64,000 nucleotides of DNA, taken from Ascidia mentula. Lineage: Eukaryota > Chordata > Ascidiacea > Phlebobranchia > Ascidiidae. The notes beneath the pieces are model-generated. The model searched no databases and was not told the DNA's origin. It saw nothing but the letters and a program-made list of their open reading frames with translations. The translations under genes were made by a program, and so were the position numbers. Shown piece after piece: positions 59,142-64,000 of this stretch (positions within the stretch are counted from its first letter, which is position 1; each line of letters opens with the position of its first letter). The DNA lies in contig OX387199.1 in assembly GCA_947561715.1 (NCBI GenBank), positions 17,861,001-17,925,000 of the forward strand, in the 5' to 3' direction.

Positions 59142-61315
59142 TGTATATACTGTTTGTCGTACATAATGTTGATCTTTCTGCTATATTATAGACTGTGTAA
59201 TTGTTGTACTCTCAGACCCATTGTTTTATAGGGTATAGAGTGGTCAAAGCAAACCGATTCAAAATCACCAAGCCTATTAGATATAAGGTTGTTGCATAGA
59301 CAATAAAGTAATATAATAAATTATGGAAACTGTATGAGAAGCAACACAAGCTTGTTTATTTAAGGAAGGGCTTCCTAAACTTGGGGGTGCCCCTCAATGG
59401 GGACAGTGGAAGGTTGGAAAGTGGGTGGCTGGGGCAAAAGTTTTCTGGATAATCGTCTAGCAACCCAATCAGCAAATCTATCCATAAGTATACCTTTGTG
59501 CAGAAACCTTCTGATAAGTTTAACCAATGTTTGTCAGTAACAAGTGCTCATATTAATGTAAATTTAAGCACAATGGTAACTGTGATGCGATAATGGTCAT
59601 TATGTTGAGCATAGGTACTTAGTTTTCATATTTTAGCAATATTGTGACATCATCAGAAATCTCAAAAATGTCTCTATATATGAATATATAAAGTGTGTCC
59701 GTAAAGTTGTGCACTGGTCACCAGTGTATTTTGATCATAATGTATGCCACAAAACAGCTAAGCTGTCATAGTTGATTTGGTATAGGGGTTATATTGTGGG
59801 TCTGATTAGAAAAGGCCATACGTTTAAACCTCACCAGGTATTTACCCAAAATTGAACAACTAAAATAGTTTATTTTTTAATTAGTAACGGGGGAAAAAGC
59901 ACAACATGGCGATGAAATGAACATAATTTTTCAATATTTTTAAAACAGTCCTCTCACAGTAATCTGTGAATGTTCAGTTCCAACCACCCATTTTTTATAA
60001 TTGGGGTCACTGTTTTCTGTTAGTGACTCGAAATTTTTAAAGCTTTTGGCTAGACCCAAATAAAAGAACGATAAAAACACTTTGTATTGGGGTCCCACAG
60101 AGTGTGATTGATACATGTGTTTAATCTAGGTTTGGGATTATTCAAATTAATCTCCCAAATAAGGGTGTTTTAGCATTAAACAAAAAAATATGCTGGAATT
60201 GGGGTGTTGGAGTTCATATATATGAAGGTCCCCCGGCTAGTTGTGCGTTGGGCACCAGTATATTTTGGCCACAATATACACCACAAAAGCCAAGTTACCA
60301 TAGCTGATTCGGTAGAGGGCTATACAGTGGGCCGGATTAGCCAAGGTCACATATTTAAACCTCACCAGGCATTTACCTAAAATTGGAAAACTAAAGCAAT
60401 TTCGTTTTTGCTTAGTAATGAAAAAAAATGTACAACATAAGAATGAAACAAACTTATCTTTTCTATGTTCTAAGGACAGTTGTCTCACAACCCAACACCC
60501 ATGAACCAATGTATGTTCTATGTACCCATGTAAAAATTGTGGCAGCTGCATTAAGACAGTCAACAGTTTTGTAAATACTCCCCAAAAAAGCTTAATATCT
60601 TATGTTGGGTATAAGTATCCCTAAGGTGGACTACCATTAACTAATTTTGTTGCTATTGTGTACAGAAGGGATAAGACCTTCATTGAATTGCGGGACCAAC
60701 GGGGAAAAAATGTTAGGGTTTGCATAACTGAGTTGGCATTGGCGTACCCGAGTTGGTGCTTGCTTTTCGATGAGTTTTGCTTTGGCCAACATAGCCGGGT
60801 GGCCACCTTCCATCACATGCAACCTGTTGCAGCCCGTTGCCAGGCACTCATGTAAAGGTAATTTCCTCACGATCCTACAACAGATGGTGATTCTTCATGA
60901 GGAAATCACCTTAACATGGGTGCCTGATTCCATAACCTTTATGGTTTTATGACTGCCCATGCCATTTTATTTTTTTATGTGGGTGCCTGACCCGCACAGT
61001 TCCTTTTTTACTCAAAAATTCACATGATTTGATTTGTTAAGTAAAGCTTGGACTAAACAATTTGAATCTGTAAGAATTTGCACTCTGCAACAACTGCTTT
61101 CATTTGCTCTTCAAAATTTTTGTGCTGCATCTGCACTTATTAACGGCAAATTAAATTAAAAAAATATAAAGAAAAATATTTGTTGTTTGATAATTTTGAA
61201 AACTTTAATTTAAAAACAGCCCTAATTTTGAATGATTAACTTTGATTAATAAACAAATGATTCTGGAAATTAAATCAACACACTAAAACTTCAGATCATT
61301 CATATTACATCTACA
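59142..61315 (+). repeat. Diverged modules, right flank
   Basis: It continues the module order after the array: CTGCTATATTATAGACTGTG, GGGCTTCCTAAACTTGGGGG, then GTTGTGCACTGGTCACCAG (59,714), a second GGGCACCAGTATATTTTGG block (60,250) and GACAGTCAACAGTTTTGTA. Two tRNA-like cores lie at 59,770-59,838 and 60,302-60,369. About 60,715-61,040 is an inserted stretch ending in the dispersed hairpin repeat at 60,915. Confidence 0.75.
60915..60961 (-). repeat. Small dispersed hairpin repeat, copy 3
   Basis: CATGGG and CCCATG arms flank a worn CTGATGA-like box and an AACC/GGTT stem, in the same order as copies 1 and 2. Confidence 0.4.
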
Positions 61316-61740
61316 GCAGTGGTTCTTAACCTTTTTTCTATCACGCCCCCTTTTAGTAACGGAAACCCCCCAAACTGTAAAAATGTTTCATACCAAAAGC
61401 AATTGTGTTTTTGTCAATCTATGTAAATAAGCTAGCTAGCTAAACACTGCAACACGATATAAACATAATATGTATCAATTTAAGTTTGCCTATTTTAACT
61501 AAAAAATTACGGGAACAATAAACGGTTTGTGACGAAACAGATGAATCATTACAAAAGGTATTTTGTGACGCAATGGTTTTTTTGTGACGTAACAGTAACT
61601 TAACTGCACAGGCGGAATTTTTTATTTAAAGTAAGATTTTTGTTCTGAAACTGTAAGAAAAATATAACAGACAGAGTATGACATTAAAGTCACTACAAAA
61701 AATGAAGTTTTGGCATAGAGCTTGCGCCCCCCATGAGAAT
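61316..61740 (+). mobile_element. Probable hAT-type non-autonomous insertion
   Basis: CAGTGGTTCTTAACC at about 61,318, followed by CACGCCCCC, is typical of hAT terminal repeats. The flanking text on both sides matches the repeat module (CATTCA.ATTACAT before; AATATTAGATAACAAAGATAAAATAAC after), so extra DNA lies between. The right end should be near GCGCCCCCCATGAGAATTGG (61,725) but is not a clean terminal repeat. No transposase is present. Confidence 0.4.
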
Positions 61741-62810
61741 TGGTTGACGCTAAATATGAACATAATATTAGATAACAAAGATAAAATAACAAAAAAATCA
61801 GTCAAAAAAACAGGGAATGCAAACAATTTCAATTGTTTTAAATTATTAATTTTTTTATTTAAAATTACTAACAAGACTGGCTGGGCACTTCCACCAGCAG
61901 CACGAAATGACACACATGTAGAAAAAGCAAAAACATCCCCTAGAAGGGCTACCATCAACTAATTTTGCTACTGGGGGTGGGGGGGGGCTATGAATTTCCA
62001 CTGTCATGTAAATTTCGTCAGTCAAGACACAATGATTGAAGGTTTGCTCACCTGTCGTGCACCTTGTGCTTTCATGACTGCAAGAATCTTCTTAACCAAG
62101 AAAATTTGTGGCTCCTAAAACAAAAAATATATTTTCTCTTCATAAAACAACAAGAATCTCTCTTAATATTGGCAATATTTATAATTTTAAACATTGAATT
62201 GCACAGGTTAAATGACTATTTTTTTATTTAAAATATTCAACATAAATTATAGTTTTCTAAAATAAAAAACTTTTTTTGGTTATATGGTTTTTCTATCTGC
62301 TTAACAAAATTTTATCAAAGTCATCAAAGCACAACACAAAATACAAAAGTAAATTTGAATCAATTCACTTAATTATTTGTTCGTTGGCACTATTTGTTGG
62401 GGCATACATAAAGTAAATGTTAAAATGCAGGCCAAATGTTAAAAATATGCTGGAATTTGAGTGGTAGAGATTGTATATACGAAGGTGCCCCAGCTAGTTG
62501 TGCACTGGGCACCAGTGTATTTTGACCACAATGTACACCACAAAACATCTAAGTTTCCGCAGCTAATTCAGTAGAGGGGTTATACTGTGGGCCTGATTAA
62601 GCAAGGTCATATATTTAAACCCCACCAGCCGTTTACCTAAAATTGGAAAACTAAAGCAATTCGGTTTTTGCCAAGTAATCGAAAAAAAGTATATACAACA
62701 TAGTAATGAACCTATGTAAAAATTATGGCAGCTGCATTAAGACAGTCAACATTTTTGTAAAAACTTCCCAAAAAGCTTTATGTCTTATGTCCGGTATAAA
62801 CATTACCACC
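61741..62810 (+). repeat. Diverged module, far right
   Basis: It includes the AATATTAGATAACAAAG block, TTCGTTGGCACTATTTGTTGGGG (62,378), GTTGTGCACTGGGCACCAG (62,500), a tRNA-like core at 62,561-62,629 and TATGGCAGCTGCATTA (62,724). These are the same modules in the same order as the left flank, much diverged. Confidence 0.65.
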
Positions 62811-64000
62811 TTTAAATAATTTTATTGCTATTTTGTATAAACTTGTGCTTAAATGTTGTTGTCCCTTAAATCAGTCTCTTTAATGTTTTACCTTTTCAAT
62901 TTGAAAATGATCAGTGAGTTCGTGTCGTAGGTTTTTTCCTTACCCAGCAGCAAAACCTACTTGTTTGCAAACTAATTTCCTAGAGTACAGATGGTTATGG
63001 ATGCTAAATTCAAAATTTCTGTATCAACTTAACCTTACTGGGTCAAAAAATATATTTAAAAAGCTATGAATACTAGCAGTTACTATTTGCAGTCATTTAC
63101 TAGTTCATGATAGCAAACATGTCCTTGACGAAGTTATTTTAAATACATTACTTCTTGCAACACTGTGAAAACCTCGAACTGGAAATCCCTGGGGAAAATG
63201 GCTGGTGCCCCTCCTAAAAAGTCCCGTGGTAAATTGAAGGGCTTTCACTGAAAAAAAACAACCCGGGTAATACCCTGGTGGCACAATCGGGACTGAAAAA
63301 CCATACAGGAGTATACTTTGGGATAACCATCAAAGGTTTTATCGGTACCCTCATTTTACCGTTAGCATGTAATGTTTCTTTGTGTTGTAATGTTTCGTTT
63401 ACACAAAATGATTTGACTTTGTAATTTTACATAACCATTGCTTTTCAAACCCACACACGAAGTCCGAGATCTCAACAACTTCCAAGATTAATGCAACTTT
63501 AGCCTACTCAACGATAATCGGCGACTGCTCACCAGTGGTGATCTGCGTTTTTGTTCGGCGTCGATGCCATTTTTTTTAAATTGAAAGACACGTTTGCAAT
63601 GTCAGGCGGCGTAAAGGCTTACGGCCATCGATATATATATACGGTTATTGAGATTACATAAAATAATGAATTCGACAGAATTAATAAAAATGTCGATGTG
63701 AAATCAAAACCCAAAGCCGATTTGCACATATGTCGGATAGACACGAAGCGATTAAAATAACATGTGCGCACGTACGCGAACTAATCAAATTGCACAATTT
63801 AACACAAAATGAATTTAATAATAAAGTTTTACTGCACACAAAACCATAAAAGCTTGTTGAAAGTACCAAGTTGTTTGTAGTAATTGAGTACCGCACTATG
63901 TTGAGATTAGCAAAGCAATCGGCCAAATAATCAAGGTATTAGCACTTGTGAAATGGTTGTAATTTTTTGGTATAAGTTATCGTTTTGATCAGAGTAGGCT
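62811..64000. other. Unassigned right end
   Basis: No supported gene. A short ATG frame at 63,198 (MAGAPPKKSRG) meets a donor-like G|GTAAATTG and might be a first exon, but nothing else supports it. Confidence 0.3.

Noticed and set aside
35890-62810. rDNA, histone or 5S-type tandem gene cluster
   Set aside because: The 4.35-kb units hold no rRNA, snRNA or histone sequence that I can recognise.

Overview
The window is A+T-rich animal DNA. Its coding sequence is split into short exons by small GT-AG introns. It carries a Penelope-like retroelement, large recent tandem repeats and several diverged dispersed repeats. A tunicate (ascidian, Ciona-like) is my best guess from overall texture, but nothing in the sequence fixes the species. 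No bacterial operons, CRISPR arrays or rRNA genes were seen.

Region 1 (about 0.4-19.3 kb) is a cluster of paralogous genes and relics for small secreted precursor proteins. Each has a hydrophobic leader followed by units of about 22-26 residues with furin-type sites (RQKR, RRKR, REKR after an ENR/KNR core). The members are A (442-911, minus, frame-broken), B (7728-8168, plus, intact), C (12,719-12,865, relic), D (13,434-15,653, plus, 27 almost identical 26-residue units) and E (19,075-19,290, promoter plus leader relic). Upstream DNA was copied with the genes. I do not recognise the family. It is the best candidate here for something undescribed.

A Penelope-like element sits at 1.39-4.1 kb (minus), joined to a second, 5'-truncated inverted copy at 4.1-5.23 kb (plus). 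Both carry reverse transcriptase and GIY-YIG regions, and a hammerhead-ribozyme-like motif near the 3' end.

Region 2 (about 19.3-23.7 kb) has no convincing gene. It holds a 72-base hairpin with pre-miRNA proportions at 21,845-21,916.

Region 3 (23.77-29.76 kb, plus) is an 18-exon atlastin/GBP-type large GTPase gene, missing only its first coding exon. Behind the GTPase domain, a pair of exons (usually 72 nt plus about 190 nt) recurs about six times, giving a long helical stalk. A glycine/alanine-rich hydrophobic C-terminus follows. Tail to tail with it is the last exon of a cytochrome P450 (30,671-30,958, minus). Further on are three minus-strand exons (32.6-34.1 kb) that resemble an integrin alpha-chain ectodomain.

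Region 4 (about 35.9-62.8 kb) is almost entirely one repeat family. Five near-identical head-to-tail units of about 4.35 kb fill 37,393-59,141, flanked by older diverged copies of the same modules. Each module contains a tRNA-like core (A-box/B-box spacing), and no believable protein gene is present. A hAT-like terminal motif interrupts a diverged copy at about 61.3 kb. The last 1.2 kb is unassigned apart from one weak first-exon candidate.
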